Shown one piece after another: positions 45,101-62,759 of a DNA stretch of 64,000 bases. Every line of letters starts with the position of its first letter. The first letter of the stretch is position 1. The stretch is from Trifolium pratense (taxonomy: Eukaryota > Streptophyta > Magnoliopsida > Fabales > Fabaceae). The notes beneath the pieces are model-generated. The model was not told the DNA's origin. It did not search any database and saw only the letters and a list, made by a program, of their open reading frames with translations. Location of the stretch: assembly GCF_020283565.1 (NCBI RefSeq), contig NC_060059.1, forward strand, positions 3,665,501 to 3,729,500. The letters run 5' to 3'. Position numbers and translations under genes: made by a program.

Positions 45101-46826
45101 TACAGACCATAAGAGGGGGGGGGGCAATCCCATGAGAGACCACTCAACCACAATTGTTGTGAATCTACAATCATCCACACAAAATATGGCATAATCAAAA
45201 GCAATTTCCATCCCTTAAAACCAAAACATAAAAATCAATGTTTCCAAGCTAACATTCACTAGAAAAGAAAATATCCAAAGATATCATGTAACTCAAGTTA
45301 ATAAGAAGCTCAATCTCTGCTTCCCTAGCAAGTTTTTCATTAGATGCCGAAAAAGAATTGAATACAAATAATAAAGAACTAAGCAGTGTCAACAACCTCA
45401 CTTCTCTAAGTGTATCATAAAAGCCACCAAAAAGAATAATCTTGTGCTTGTATAATACCTGCAAATGAACCAAATAATTTGATCAAAAACATGAGTTCAG
45501 TGAGATACATGGTTCCATAAAAGAACTGGAACATACCATCCGATGCCCCGAACGCGGACCAGGACACCCTTTTAAATTAAGCTGTTCCCACTGATTAGTT
45601 TTCAGGTCCAACATCCAAAAATCCTACACAGATCAAAATTCAAAAGTAGCATCTCCAAACAGTCAAAACCCAGTAAAGATAACCACATTTTCGTTACACA
45701 AACAGAAGCAAGGCAATGCAGCTTTAACCTTGTAGTGATGGAACCTCTCTTGATTTGGAGATGTAAATTCACCACCTAAAGCACAAAAAAAAAAAAAGAC
45801 ACATGAATTTTCAAGTGTGATTCCACAAATCCACACAAATATCAACACAAAACCAAATCAAATTACCAAAAATATAAACATAATTCTTCCAAGCAACAGC
45901 TTGATGAGCACTGCGTGGAGGAGGACTATTAGGACTCGAAATCAGTTTCCATTCCAGCTTCTCAACATCATACCGGTAAAGATCACCATAGACGAAAGTC
46001 TGCATAGATTGAAATCGTGATGGTAAGTTGCAACTACTCGGTGCATGTTTGATTCCATGGAGGGAACTCCCAAACATGAGTTTGCAAAGGTCAAACATAG
46101 TTTGACCATAGTTTTTTATGTTAGGTTTTTATTTTGAGAATCAATTTTATTCCAGAATCAATTCTGAGCAGAAAAGCAACTATTTGTAGTTTTCATGTTA
46201 AAGCGGAATCAATTCTAACTTTCTGTAATTCTTTATATACATGTTAAACCTACTTTTGTTTGATAATCATACACTCAAAAGCAATTTTTTGATCTAAAAT
46301 ATCCAAACAACATGAATTCACAAAAATTACTTCAAATCATAACAATTCAATTCAAGAAACAAGTAACCAATCACACTAACCTTGTTCCCGTTGTAGAATT
46401 CGCCTCCATAGAGAATCAACTCTGTCTCTTTCAATGGATTAACAGTAAGCTGCAGAATCAATCAATAAAATTCAAAATGTGAACTGATGAGTTAGAAATT
46501 GAGTTAACTGACGGCGCTACGATACCGAGCAATTGGAGCGAGGAGAAGGAGCGGGAACATTATCTTCAACGTGAACTTCTTTCTTTTTAGCTTCTTCTTT
46601 TTGTATATTCAACTGTATCAAAAACAATTTTAGGTTTTGGAATTGGTTGGAGAAAAGTAGAAAGAAGAAGCATAGAGTAGTTATAATTAGTTACGAGAAT
46701 GGCGTCGATGTCGTCTTCGGGAGAAAGCTTTTTTTCTTCCCTGCGAGCTCGTTTCACTTCGGCTTTTGCGGTTTTTTTCTCCGTTTTCTCTTTTCCTTTG
46801 CCAGGCTTCTTTGTTTTCTTCCCCAT
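39173..46826 (-). CDS. Kelch-repeat protein, KLHDC4 type with DUF4110
   Basis: Twenty exons give 662 aa: 46695-46826, 46526-46612, 46381-46449, 45867-45999, 45729-45775, 45537-45623, 45397-45458, 44210-44252, 43967-44047, 43657-43773, 43255-43360, 42995-43058, 42740-42782, 42410-42640, 42164-42325, 41904-42035, 40039-40182, 39739-39825, 39374-39442, 39173-39265. All junctions keep frame. Layout: Lys-rich start (MGKKTKKPGKGKEK), then six kelch units each marked by a GG (LILYGGEF, YIFGGEF, ILFGGFYD, IFLYGGYS, ALLFGGVV, LYIYGGMM) forming a beta-propeller, a spacer, an Asp/Glu-rich stretch (residues about 489-532), and a C-terminal DUF4110 region (ESLRDFYKRTNLYWQ, KELRKDGFDLAEGRYRELKP) with a basic tail. 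Family members are conserved from yeast to human; the function is poorly defined, probably protein binding in the nucleus. Length matches the Arabidopsis homologue. Confidence 0.93.
41423..41754 (+). mobile_element. TRIM retrotransposon, complete, 332 bp
   Basis: Two direct LTRs, 41423-41543 (121 bp) and 41646-41754 (109 bp), differ by a few substitutions and a 12-bp gap. Next to the left LTR is TGGTATCAGAGCC (41544), the primer-binding site for initiator tRNA-Met. A purine tract GCGAGGGGG precedes the right LTR. It is flanked by a 5-bp target duplication, GAATC (41418-41422 and 41755-41759). It has no coding capacity, which defines a terminal-repeat retrotransposon in miniature. It sits in the kelch gene intron between the exons at 41904 and 40182. 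Confidence 0.95.
44685..44732 (-). mobile_element. Poly(T) micro-insertion with 16-bp target duplication
   Basis: A perfect 16-bp repeat (44685-44700 and 44717-44732) flanks TTTTTTTTTGGTTTAC. On the minus strand this is GTAAACC plus a poly(A) tail. It lies in a kelch gene intron. Confidence 0.65.
46035..46315. repeat. Intronic dispersed repeat rich in AATCAATT
   Basis: Motifs AGAATCAATTTTATTCCAGA, AATCAATTCTGAGCAG and AATCAATTCTAACTT match the style of 35490-35765. It is in the kelch gene intron between the exons at 46381 and 45999. Confidence 0.4.
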
Positions 46827-47789
46827 TTTCTTCTTCTTCTTCTTTCTTCGTTTCTCTTACTCACCGCTCTGAACACCTGCCGTTGCCGCTCACGCTCCGC
46901 CGCCGCCTAAAAACGATGTCTTTGCTCTCACCCTTCTTCTCCACTCTTTTTTTTTTTTTTTTTAATTATATAATTATAATTAATAACTCTAATTTAGAAA
47001 TTATATAAAATAATTATCAATGTAATTTTTTTTTCCCTCAAAATTATTATTTTATTTTCTATCAAATTCGGTACAAATTATTTGTTTGTTCTAGTGTCAT
47101 TCAACTTGGAGTGTATTTTATCAGTAAATTCTTAGGAAAATGATAATGTCAATAAATAAATATGTCTAAATAAATTGTTGTTTATTCGTTGATAAAAGGT
47201 ATGTTGTTGATCTGCTAAAAAATATGAGACTGAATATGACAACTTTTGTCATACTGTGTTTGATTTTAAAACGGTTTCTGGTACTTGACAAACTAGGACC
47301 AAGGGACAATACAAAAACTGAAATTCTTATCTCACAGAATTACGGGACAACTTTTTGTCACATGTACAAGTTGTCTAAAATACCAAAATAACTTTTTTGT
47401 CCACAACATCATACAACACAAAGTTTGTTCAATACCCTAAACGTTTGTCTTGTGTTCTGTCTGGTACTTATATTTTACAGATTAAACGTACCACATATTT
47501 AGTCAATCAATAACTAATATGATAGTTTTAGATAAGGTTAAATTATTGGTTTGTAAGTGTGAAAAATATGTTACTTTAGTATTTCTTTAGATTATATGTA
47601 TTTACGTAATCCGTGTATAAGATGGAAAAATAAGTGAGAGATAAAAATAGAACTATAGAATGTTATTTGCAATGTTTAGAATTAATGTTTCAATACATTT
47701 ATTTTATTTTTATATTATAATATATTGTTGATTTAATTTAACTAAGTCAACTATCAAGAACATCTTCAAAGAAAATTAACTATCAAGTA
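46827..47789. other. Intergenic between kelch gene and ELP3
   Basis: The first 150 bases are pyrimidine-rich on the plus strand (CT runs and a T-run of about 20) and probably form the kelch gene's 5' leader and promoter. The rest is AT-rich without features. Confidence 0.4.
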
Positions 47790-47940
47790 CATGATGAACA
47801 ACTACATGACTTCATGATGAACAAGTAGATGATGAGCTCTGATTGTATAACTTTGACTTCATGATGAACGACTTCATGATGAACAAACTACACGACTTCA
47901 TGATGAACAAGTTACAAGTACACGATGAACAAGCACATGA
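47790..47940. repeat. Short repeats of CATGATGAACAA
   Basis: At least six variants of (A)CTTCATGATGAACAA / ACACGATGAACAA occur at irregular spacing, mostly 20-30 bp. Non-coding. Confidence 0.75.
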
Positions 47941-48397
47941 TAAAATTTGACACAAAACCACAGTCCACTCTCAACATAAGGTTTATAAGTCTCAAGTTAG
48001 CATCAGATGAGTTGTTTACTGATCCATTATCATTTCATGTACTCATTCAACTGTTCGGGTCTTGAAAACCTCAACGCACCAACAAAACTAGTAGAGCCAA
48101 AGCAAAAGACACATAAGTATAAAGGCTTGTTCTTTTGATAAGTTGTGTTTTCAATCACAACCGCTCATATAATAGCTGCTGATTTTGCGGTGGTTATAAT
48201 TTGCATCACATAGCATCCTTGAAGCCATTATATAGAAACGGTTGTGTTATGTGTAGGAAATGTATAAGCTAAAAGACCAAATTGAGGGTCTGGTTATGCG
48301 TAAAATATAGGTGCCACTTATAGCCTTCCAAAATTTGTGCCATGTTCACTTTGCAAATCATAAACTGAAACATGTAGAGTTATTCAATCTAGTCATG

Positions 48398-48438
48398 TAG
48401 TATTGGTATTCACCCAAAAAAAAAAAGGTATAGTATTG
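48398..48438 (+). mobile_element. Possible poly(A) micro-insertion, weak
   Basis: TAGTATTG (48398-48405 and 48431-48438) flanks GTATTCACCC followed by A's and GGTA. Only 8 bp of direct repeat, so chance is not excluded. Confidence 0.3.
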
Positions 48439-48734
48439 TTAACAAGAAACAAAGTAACGCAAGTTACAACAATGCTATATGGACAAACTCGCATAACCAT
48501 ACAGTCAGCTTGTGTATATAGGCGCGAATGCAAGGTAATCTATTAAAGTTTGACAGAAAACTACCGAACTACAAAAACGAGTATCTTAATCCGCAGTACT
48601 AGCAAGGAGAGAATGGGAGGTGATGGAACCATTGAGCAAAAATATGAATGCCGTATGATAAGCATAAAAAACAAATCACCAACACATGCTACAAAATTAC
48701 ATGGCGAATAACCATTAGTAATTTTTTATTATTA

Positions 48735-52346
<3,612 letters not shown>

Positions 52347-52710
52347 ACTCGAGAACTGTGAATACCAAAAGAATGAAACTGTTGGAAGATTTTGTCTCTG
52401 TGGTTTCTATTGGAAAATTCACGAACAAAATGACGTGATTTTGATTTTAGGGTTTGGGTGGTTACTCTTCCCTATCGTTCGTATGCGTTATGCTTCTTCT
52501 TCTGTTCACTCTCTCCGGTTCGCGTAACTGGGCAAGGGAAGTCAACAGTAAAATCCCAAATCAATTTACTTTGCCGAGATTTACTTTTTTTTGGTCAATT
52601 TACTTTCTCTACCTTATTTTGATGTTTTAAAAAAGATACAATTTTATGTGTAAAAAAATAAAATACAATTTTATGTGTCAAAAATAAGTGAATCCAAAAC
52701 AACCCCTAGT
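52347..52710. promoter_or_regulatory. ELP3 upstream region
   Basis: 5' leader and promoter of ELP3. A CT-rich tract lies on the plus strand near 52490-52520. ATTTACTTT (52579-52587 and 52598-52606) flanks a short T-run plus GGTCA, a weak further example of the micro-insertion pattern. Confidence 0.35.
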
Positions 52711-53258
52711 TAGGGATGACAATGGGCGCCCATGAGTGCGGGTTTGACACTTACCAAACCCACACCCGAAATTATCACCCAAATCCAAATCCAAATCCAA
52801 ACTCAAATGTTGTTCGGGTGGCAAAACAACACTCACGCCCACACCCATTGGGTTCGAGTTTTTTTCACCCAAACTCAAACCCGCAACACATTTGAAAATA
52901 ATTTGCAAATTTAAGAAATTAAATTTCAACATAGACTTTGAATTAAATTACAACTAAAATTAAGGTCTTCCAAGGAAATTCAAACATAGACTTTCAAGAA
53001 ATTACAACATAGACTTTCAAGAAATTAAATTATCTTCCAAGGAAATTGAGGGAGATTATGAGGGTAATTAGGTAATTATAAAATATTTCGTGTGGGTGTA
53101 TGGGTTTCGGGTATGGGTTTGACTGATACCAAACCCACACCCATATTATCGGGTGTCACCCGAACCCAAACTCAAACCCAGTCAAATCGGGTTTCGCCCG
53201 TTGACTTGAGTTTGGGTTCGGGTAGGTCTCTCGGGTTTGGGTTTTTTTGCCATCCCTA
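52711..53258. mobile_element. hAT-type non-autonomous element, 548 bp
   Basis: TAGGGATGACAATGGG at 52711 and TTGCCATCCCTA ending 53258, flanked by a perfect 8-bp target duplication, CCCCTAGT (52703-52710 and 53259-53266). Subterminal AAACCCACACCC/GGGTTTGGGTT repeats. No coding. Similar in design to 38225-38957 but with different ends. Confidence 0.93.
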
Positions 53259-53436
53259 CCCCTAGTACACATAAACCCCTTACCTCCGGATCAATTACAA
53301 ATTCTCTTTTTAAGTAATATAATGACTATAAAATTTCATTTTTTAAAGTGTTTGGAATTCAAATTGTTTCTACAAGAATCATGCCTTTATTATAGATAAA
53401 TTATTTTAAAGACTCGCGTATTTGCATGAGTTTATT

Positions 53437-53830
53437 GACTTGGTAGTAATATTGTTTATGTTTTTTTTTCTTTGTTTGATGAAAAATATTATTTATGTTT
53501 TTTTTTGTATGGAATTTTTTTGTATTCCTATTTTTATGCGGTTTCTTCTTATTTTTTCTATAATTTTTTTATTTACTAATTTTTCTATAATATTTTTATT
53601 GTTTTTTCTTCCTATTTTTATGCATATAAATTCTTATGTTTTGTTTCTATCTATAATAATAATTTGTTTTGTTCATATTTTTAAACACATCATATTTTTA
53701 TTGTATTTATCTTATGTTCTTTCTATGTATTTTTTTTCTCCTATATTTATGCCTATAAATTATTTTATTTTGTTTCTATCTATAATTTGTTTTGTTACTA
53801 TTTTTAATCATATTATTTTTTTTATTATAT
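53437..53830. repeat. T-rich strand-biased repeat block, second copy
   Basis: Shares TATTGTATTTATCTTAT, TTCTTTCTAT and ATTTTTAA(G/A)CA-type motifs with 2370-2835, on the same strand. Open frames in it are composition artefacts. Confidence 0.65.
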
Positions 53831-53835
53831 TAAAA

Positions 53836-54608
53836 GGGTCATGCTAAACAGTGCCCCCGGGGCACTTGTTAAGTATACCTAAAAAGGAAATAAAAAATAA
53901 AATTTATATATTTTTTTTTTTTTTGAACCAAACAAACTTACTGCATTTCATTACTTATCAAAAGTTCAATACATGAAGGAATCATCTCAAATCTATGGAA
54001 ACTAGTCCAAGAATTGGCCGCCCTAGCTAACGTGTGAGCAACCGAATTCACTTGTCTCCTAATAAACTTAACTTCAAAGTTCACACATGATAACATAACA
54101 AGAATAATTTCATTAACGATTAAAAGAAATTCTGAGTTGCCTCGCCGTTTGGTACGAATAACATCAACCAACACTTGAGAGTCACTTTCAAATTGGACGC
54201 TTTCAAAACCTCTACTCTTAGCTTCATTCATAGCTTGCAATAATGCCCATGCTTCACCCTCCTCTGTTGATAAAGTCAGTTGCTGCCACTGCGTAATTCC
54301 AGCCATAAACTCACCAGAATTATTACGAAAACAAGCACCCATCGCGGTCCTACCTGCACCGATAAAAAATGCTGCATCTACATTACACTTTAACCATCCT
54401 ATACGAGGCCTTTCCCACCGATTGGTGCTGGCAAGCGGAGCATCATGATTATCGTTACCTCGCAGCTTATGGACTGCAAACCACTCGTTCCAATAAAATT
54501 TATATTGAAAAGACAACTTTTTGTACTTTTAAGGCATTGAATGTACGCATTTCGAGACAAAATTTCTATTTTAACATGCTTAACCAGTGCCCCTGTTTAG
54601 CATTTTCC
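53836..54608. mobile_element. GGGCAC foldback MITE copy 2, split by a LINE
   Basis: Left arm 53836-53895 (GGGTCATGCTAAACAGTGCC start) and right arm 54506-54608 (ending AGTGCCCCTGTTTAGCAT). Joining them gives an element like 55752-55905. A LINE fragment lies between the arms with its own target duplication. Confidence 0.7.
53910..54491 (-). mobile_element. 5'-truncated LINE, RNase H end
   Basis: A fragment of about 580 bp flanked by a perfect 14-bp target duplication, AATAAAATTTATAT (53896-53909 and 54492-54505), with a poly(A) tail seen as T's at 53911-53924. The minus-strand open frame (to a stop at 53938) encodes the C-terminal RNase H-like part of a plant L1-type ORF2: WERPRIGWLKCNVDAAF, TEEGEAWALLQAMNEAK, SVQFESDSQVLVDVI, FIRRQVNSVAHTLARAA. 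The frame is open across the whole insert, so the insertion is fairly young. Confidence 0.9.
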
Positions 54609-54880
54609 ATATTAAAATTAGATGAACAAAGAAAAAAGAACCACGCCCTTTGAGGGAAGAAAGAAAAGATAGGCACAAAAATATGTGACCAGGTTCAGTG
54701 AACTCTGGCTATTCAATTCCTTACCATAATCACCACTCACTCATTTAGTCATTCCATTTTCCTCAAAGTAAAATAACAGTAGAAGGTAGCGTCTCTCTTC
54801 CAAAAGTAAACTTAAAGCATAACACAACAAATTCTATTTTCACTTTGCACCACAACAATCGCTCAAACCAAGTTGTTACT

Positions 54881-58438
<3,558 letters not shown>

Positions 58439-58899
58439 TCTTGACAAGGTTTTGTTATATCAATACCTTTACCTCCCATCATTTATCTGTTTTCTAATAT
58501 ATTATCTCTTAGATTTTGGCCTGGTGAGTAGAGTACTACCGGATAACTGATTCTCTGCCAAGTTATGTATAGTGAATGAATTTTCTTGTATCTTCTCTGT
58601 GGTGAGATGGTACTGATAGCATAACACTGCAATAGTGTACACTGTGTTGTTTACAAGTTTCGTGTGATTACATAAGGTTCCATTTGAAGTTATTTTTGAT
58701 ATGATACTCAATTATCAAATATGATGGATAAGATGATGCTTCTACTGATTCAGTATTGTAATTTTAATGCTGTTGGATTTAAATAATATATTTTACCTTA
58801 TATTTAATGTTTTGTGGTGGTATCAATTTTCCTTTATAATTGGTTATTATAATACATTATCTGTTTTCGTATTAGCACCAGCTATGGGGTATGGTTTCT
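58439..58899. other. 3' flank of methylthioribose kinase
   Basis: Untranslated 3' region and AT-rich DNA. No other feature. Confidence 0.4.
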
Positions 58900-59226
58900 T
58901 TAGTTAGTGTTATTATTATACATGGCTTTATAGTCACTCCACAGCTGAGCAACCGGCTTCCCTAGCAAGTCATTAAAGTAACTCTCACTATAACTCGTCT
59001 TCATCATCGTGTTCAAATCCGCCATAAACCCATTTTTGATGTTATCACAGAAGTCCAAAAAGTGAGCTGTGACCTCATATCCTTGGTCCCATTGATCCCC
59101 TACACCCGGAGGACTCCATTGATCTGAAGCATAACCAGCCTTCATCCTCACAAAATCAGCCATCACCCTATATAAGGCTATGGTCCCTAATACACCGTAT
59201 GTAAGCAAACACTCTCTTCTCCCCAT
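58900..59226 (-). pseudogene. Plant basic secretory protease (BSP) fragment
   Basis: The frame reads MADFVRMKAGYASDQWSPPG, then DQWDQGYEVTAHFLDFCD and FNDLLGKPVAQLWSDYKA up to a stop at 58900-58902. This matches the C-terminal part of plant basic secretory proteins (peptidase family with an HExxH zinc site). Signal peptide, zinc motif and the residues just before ADFV are absent; the frame upstream is unrelated, and an AACCGAACC-rich element begins about 30 bp beyond. Probably a truncated, inactive copy. Confidence 0.7.
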
Positions 59227-59253
59227 TTGAAGAGAATCAAGGCATCAGGGTAC

Positions 59254-59900
59254 CTAGGGGTGTAAGCGGTTCAGAAAAATCCAATTGAACCGATGATCCA
59301 ATCCAAACCGAAAAAAAAAACCAATTTTTTTGGTTCGGATCAAAACCGAACCGAACCAATAGAAAACCAATGTGGTTTGGTTTGGTTCTCGGTTTCATTT
59401 TCAGATCCATTGGATCGAACCGAACCAAACCGATATATATAATATATGTTCATTTGTTGTTTTAGGCAGCCCAACTACCTTTAAAAAAAATAGCGCCTCA
59501 CAACTATATCTGCCTTCATTGAAACCCTAACTTAGAAACACATATACTCACATCACAGTCGCGTACGAGAGAAACAGACAAGCTGCTCTCATCTATGATC
59601 TATCTCACCTCACCACTTGGTGCTTTTTATTGTTTTTCCTTAGTTCGCTTTTGCTTCTCTCGTACTTGTTTGGAGATAGCTTGAATAAATTTTGCCATTA
59701 AAAAAAAAATAGCATGGAATACATCGGAAAAAAATACGATGTAAAACCGATCAAAGTATCCGAACCAAACCGATAGTTTGGTTCGGATTCATTTTTGAAA
59801 AACAGTAAAAACCGAACCAAATCGAACCAATCGAGAGTTCATTGGTTCGGACATCGGATTCACTCAAAACCGAACCAAACCGGTCCAATTACCGTTTGAG
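59254..59900. mobile_element. hAT-like element rich in AACCGAACC, right end missing
   Basis: Starts CTAGGGGTGTAAGCGGTTC, like the ends at 38225. Blocks of AACCGAACCAAACCG and the mirror GGTTCGGAT follow at both sides of a middle AT/CT-rich part. No matching right terminus or target duplication was found. Confidence 0.5.
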
Positions 59901-60114
59901 GAAGAACCAATCTATGACTATTTTGTCGATCCTATGATTTTATACATGCTTCTATGACTATTTTGTTTCCGCACTAAAGTATATGTCATAATATGTTAAA
60001 CATGTATATTTGTTTAATCTTAATTTAGATTTAAATCTTACAATATATCCTTATGAATTGGACAACTACGAAATCAAGATAAATGTATACATAAATTAAT
60101 TAATTAATTAATTA
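59901..60114. other. AT-rich spacer
   Basis: No feature except an AATT run at 60095-60114. Confidence 0.4.
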
Positions 60115-60395
60115 AAAGCTTAATTACACTTTTGGTTCCTTATCTTTATTTTAGGTTTTAAATTGATCCCTTATCTTTTCAGAAAATTTCAAGTTGGTCC
60201 CTTTCGTCAAATTTTTTACTATTACTGTTAAATTTGGACACGTGACACACTTGGGCGGATGACACGTGTCCAAATTTAACGGTAATAGTGAAAAATTTGA
60301 CGGAAGGGACTAACTTGAAACATGTAAAAAAGATAAGGGACCAACTTAAAACCTAATATAAAAATAAGGGACAAAAAATGTAATTAAGCCTTAAT
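60115..60395. mobile_element. Foldback element with long inverted arms
   Basis: The left arm (AAGCTTAATTACACTTTTGG ... AAGTTGGTCCCTT) and right arm (AGGGACTAACTTGAAA ... TGTAATTAAGCCTT) are about 120 bp each and meet around a palindrome (GGACACGTG ... CACGTGTCC, 60235-60272). A half copy lies at 8722-8818. Confidence 0.8.
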
Positions 60396-61310
60396 TGAAA
60401 ATACATTTGAAGTACTATTCTCTACGGTCTACATCATTATTGGTTGGTGGTTTTATTGAAGTGCATTGAGTTAACAATAGCCTTTGACTAAATTATTTTC
60501 ACTTAATTTTATATAATTCATTGAAAATATATTATTGCTATGTTTAGCAAAAAATATTGGATTGGATGTATACATGTTTTTGCATGTAATATAAAATTAA
60601 ATCTACCCATCACGTGTAAATTATTTGTCATGCAAATTTATTATCAATAAACATAGATTATTGTAACAAAAGAAAAATAATAAATTAATAACGGAGATTT
60701 AGGGGTGGCTGGCTTAGGGCTGCGTGGTGTAGCAACGGTGGAAGTGAGAGGAAACTACAATCGGAGTTGCAAAGGGAGAGGCGAAGTTATACACATAGTT
60801 TATTTTAAGATTCATGAACTTGCTTTAATCCAACGGTTGATAGATATTTGTGTATGGTGGAAGACTTAATTCACTATTTTATGTTAGAAAAAGCGTGTCA
60901 TATAACTTTAGCACAATTTTAGATAGTACTTTATATCTTTGAGCGATAATTTATCAAAAATAAGATCAAATTGAAAATTCATTTTTTAAAGATCCTTAGC
61001 CTCATGCCTTAGATCCGGTCAGTCTTGAGGGTCATTGTTCTTTCATCTTATTATCAATGGGTACTCATGGTTTAGTTTAGATCAATTTTAAGACAAAAAA
61101 TCATCCATACATTATAATGTTATAGTAAATTTAGAATTATTATGAACCCTTTTAAATATATTCTTAACTTGGCTGGTATGTGTATGTAACCCTTTTAAAT
61201 ATTCTTAAAAAATGAAATTTTAATTTTCTAAATAGAAATTGTTATAATTATAAGTAATAGTTATCCAAGTGAACTAGAAATTTTCTCCATTAAGTTACTC
61301 CTGCGATGGA
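60396..61310. other. Gene-free stretch
   Basis: AT-rich. A GC-richer patch at 60695-60790 has no recognised product. Nothing else is seen. Confidence 0.35.
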
Positions 61311-61457
61311 TATAAATTTTTAGAAAAATTGAACATCATTTAATATGTTATTGAGTCTCATCAAGTTTAACGGTTTATGAATTTTTACTAAATACCGTTA
61401 ATTTTGGTCGGTCTCAATAACAAACCAAATGATGTTCAATTTTTCTAAAAATTTATA
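61311..61457. repeat. Inverted repeat, perfect 31-bp arms
   Basis: 61311-61341 and 61427-61457 are exact reverse complements (TATAAATTTTTAGAAAAATT start), with an 85-bp loop that also contains paired TTATTGAG/CTCAATAA. A small foldback transposon, or a hairpin-forming transcript if expressed. Confidence 0.85.
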
Positions 61458-61966
61458 TGAATGATCTATATAATATAAAGTTTCAATCCAACGGTGGATT
61501 TTATAAAATTTGTTTTCGTTATTGAGATATTGACAAGTGGTGCACCTCACTCTTTCATGTTAGAAGTGGCCTACAAATAGATATTTAAAGTAAGATTAGA
61601 AAGTTTCTAAGTTTCAAACATGGAAATGTAGTATCACATATTTTAAACAATACAACTCACTTTATAGATGCTCAACAGTTTTACACTAATTTCATTTTCT
61701 TCCAGAAAGAATACTTTGGTATATGTATAATAAAACAGTATAGGAACAAGATGTGGTATTTAGTTACATGATTCTCTTTAAAGTAATATTAGACATGTTG
61801 ATAGAAACATGTTAACTAATAAAGTCTAGCCTATTAAATTTTTGTCCAAGTATGCCACATTATGCATATGGTGCTTTCTGTCCAAGTAGCCTATTTAAAC
61901 AATTTTAATAGACCATTCATCTCATGAGTGATCCTTTCAGCTATTTATATGTTGTTTCTTCTGCAG
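61458..61966. other. No gene seen
   Basis: AT-rich DNA. The last part, up to TTCTTCTGCAG, looks like the end of an intron of the MED21-derived fragment. Confidence 0.4.
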
Positions 61967-62107
61967 TTTGATGCATTGGTTGCATCACTTCCAATATCTA
62001 AGATAGGGGAAGAAGCACAACTTAAGAGGATTACAGAAATATATACAAGCATAGAACTCACAGCTCACCGACTTTCTTCATATGTGACTGTTCGGCGTAG
62101 TTTTTAA
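61967..62107 (+). pseudogene. MED21 (Mediator subunit) exon fragment
   Basis: After a good acceptor (TTCTGCAG) the frame reads FDALVASLPISKIGEEAQLK then RITEI. This is the core of plant Mediator subunit 21, where QFDALVAALPIS...GEEAQLKRIAEL is expected. After about 25 residues the similarity ends, and a short unrelated tail runs to a stop at 62105-62107. No other MED21 exon is seen, so it is a fragment. Confidence 0.65.
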
Positions 62108-62242
62108 TGTGATAATCTAATTATAACAGACAATAGGCCAAGAATTTCATAAGTTATTGGAAATTGCAGGTCTATCTCGAGTTTTCTATGTTTATATGTA
62201 TAACCCGTTTGTGTAAATTCATATTAAGTACCAATAATTGTT

Positions 62243-62291
62243 AAAGGATAATTCAAGTTTTTTTTTTGACAGAAAAAGGATAATTCAAGTT
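62243..62291 (-). mobile_element. Poly(T) micro-insertion with 17-bp target duplication
   Basis: A perfect 17-bp repeat (62243-62259 and 62275-62291) flanks TTTTTTTTGACAGAA. On the minus strand this is TTCTGTC plus a poly(A) tail. Confidence 0.65.
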
Positions 62292-62294
62292 AGT

Positions 62295-62475
62295 TAGGAA
62301 ATAGTTTGTTACCTGTCCTTCAAGTAACTGCCTTAGTTTGTTTGTTAATAGCTTGTGGTTAAAGTAACCAAGTTAGTTAGATTATAATGATGTATATAAA
62401 CTCTATGGTCCTTGTAATTTCATTCATTACTTGAGCAATAAGATTCCTCTTTTTTCACTCTCAATATTCTCTCAT
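62295..62475 (+). mobile_element. LTR-like remnant (Copia style), uncertain
   Basis: TGATGTATATAAACTCTATG (TATA-like), TTACTTGAGCAATAAGATTC (polyadenylation-like) and a following CT-rich stretch are arranged as in short plant LTRs. No second LTR, primer site or target duplication was found. Confidence 0.25.
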
Positions 62476-62759
62476 TCTATTCACCATTCAATTTCCCTAA
62501 ATTCCCCATTCAAGTTCTTACAATAATAAGATTTGTAGAGTTCTTCAATGAGATAGATTCTATGAAAAATATGTCCTGCTACATAACTTTCACATATGAC
62601 AGATAGTAGCATTGTGTTTAGTTTGAGAAAATGATTTAAAAAGACCATATATAAAGCAATATTATAGGTTCTATATGATGTAGTGTTTGGGTAACTATTG
62701 TCATGCATCTATGATTGGCTTATATTGTCATGCATCTATGACTGGTTGTTGTAAAAAAA

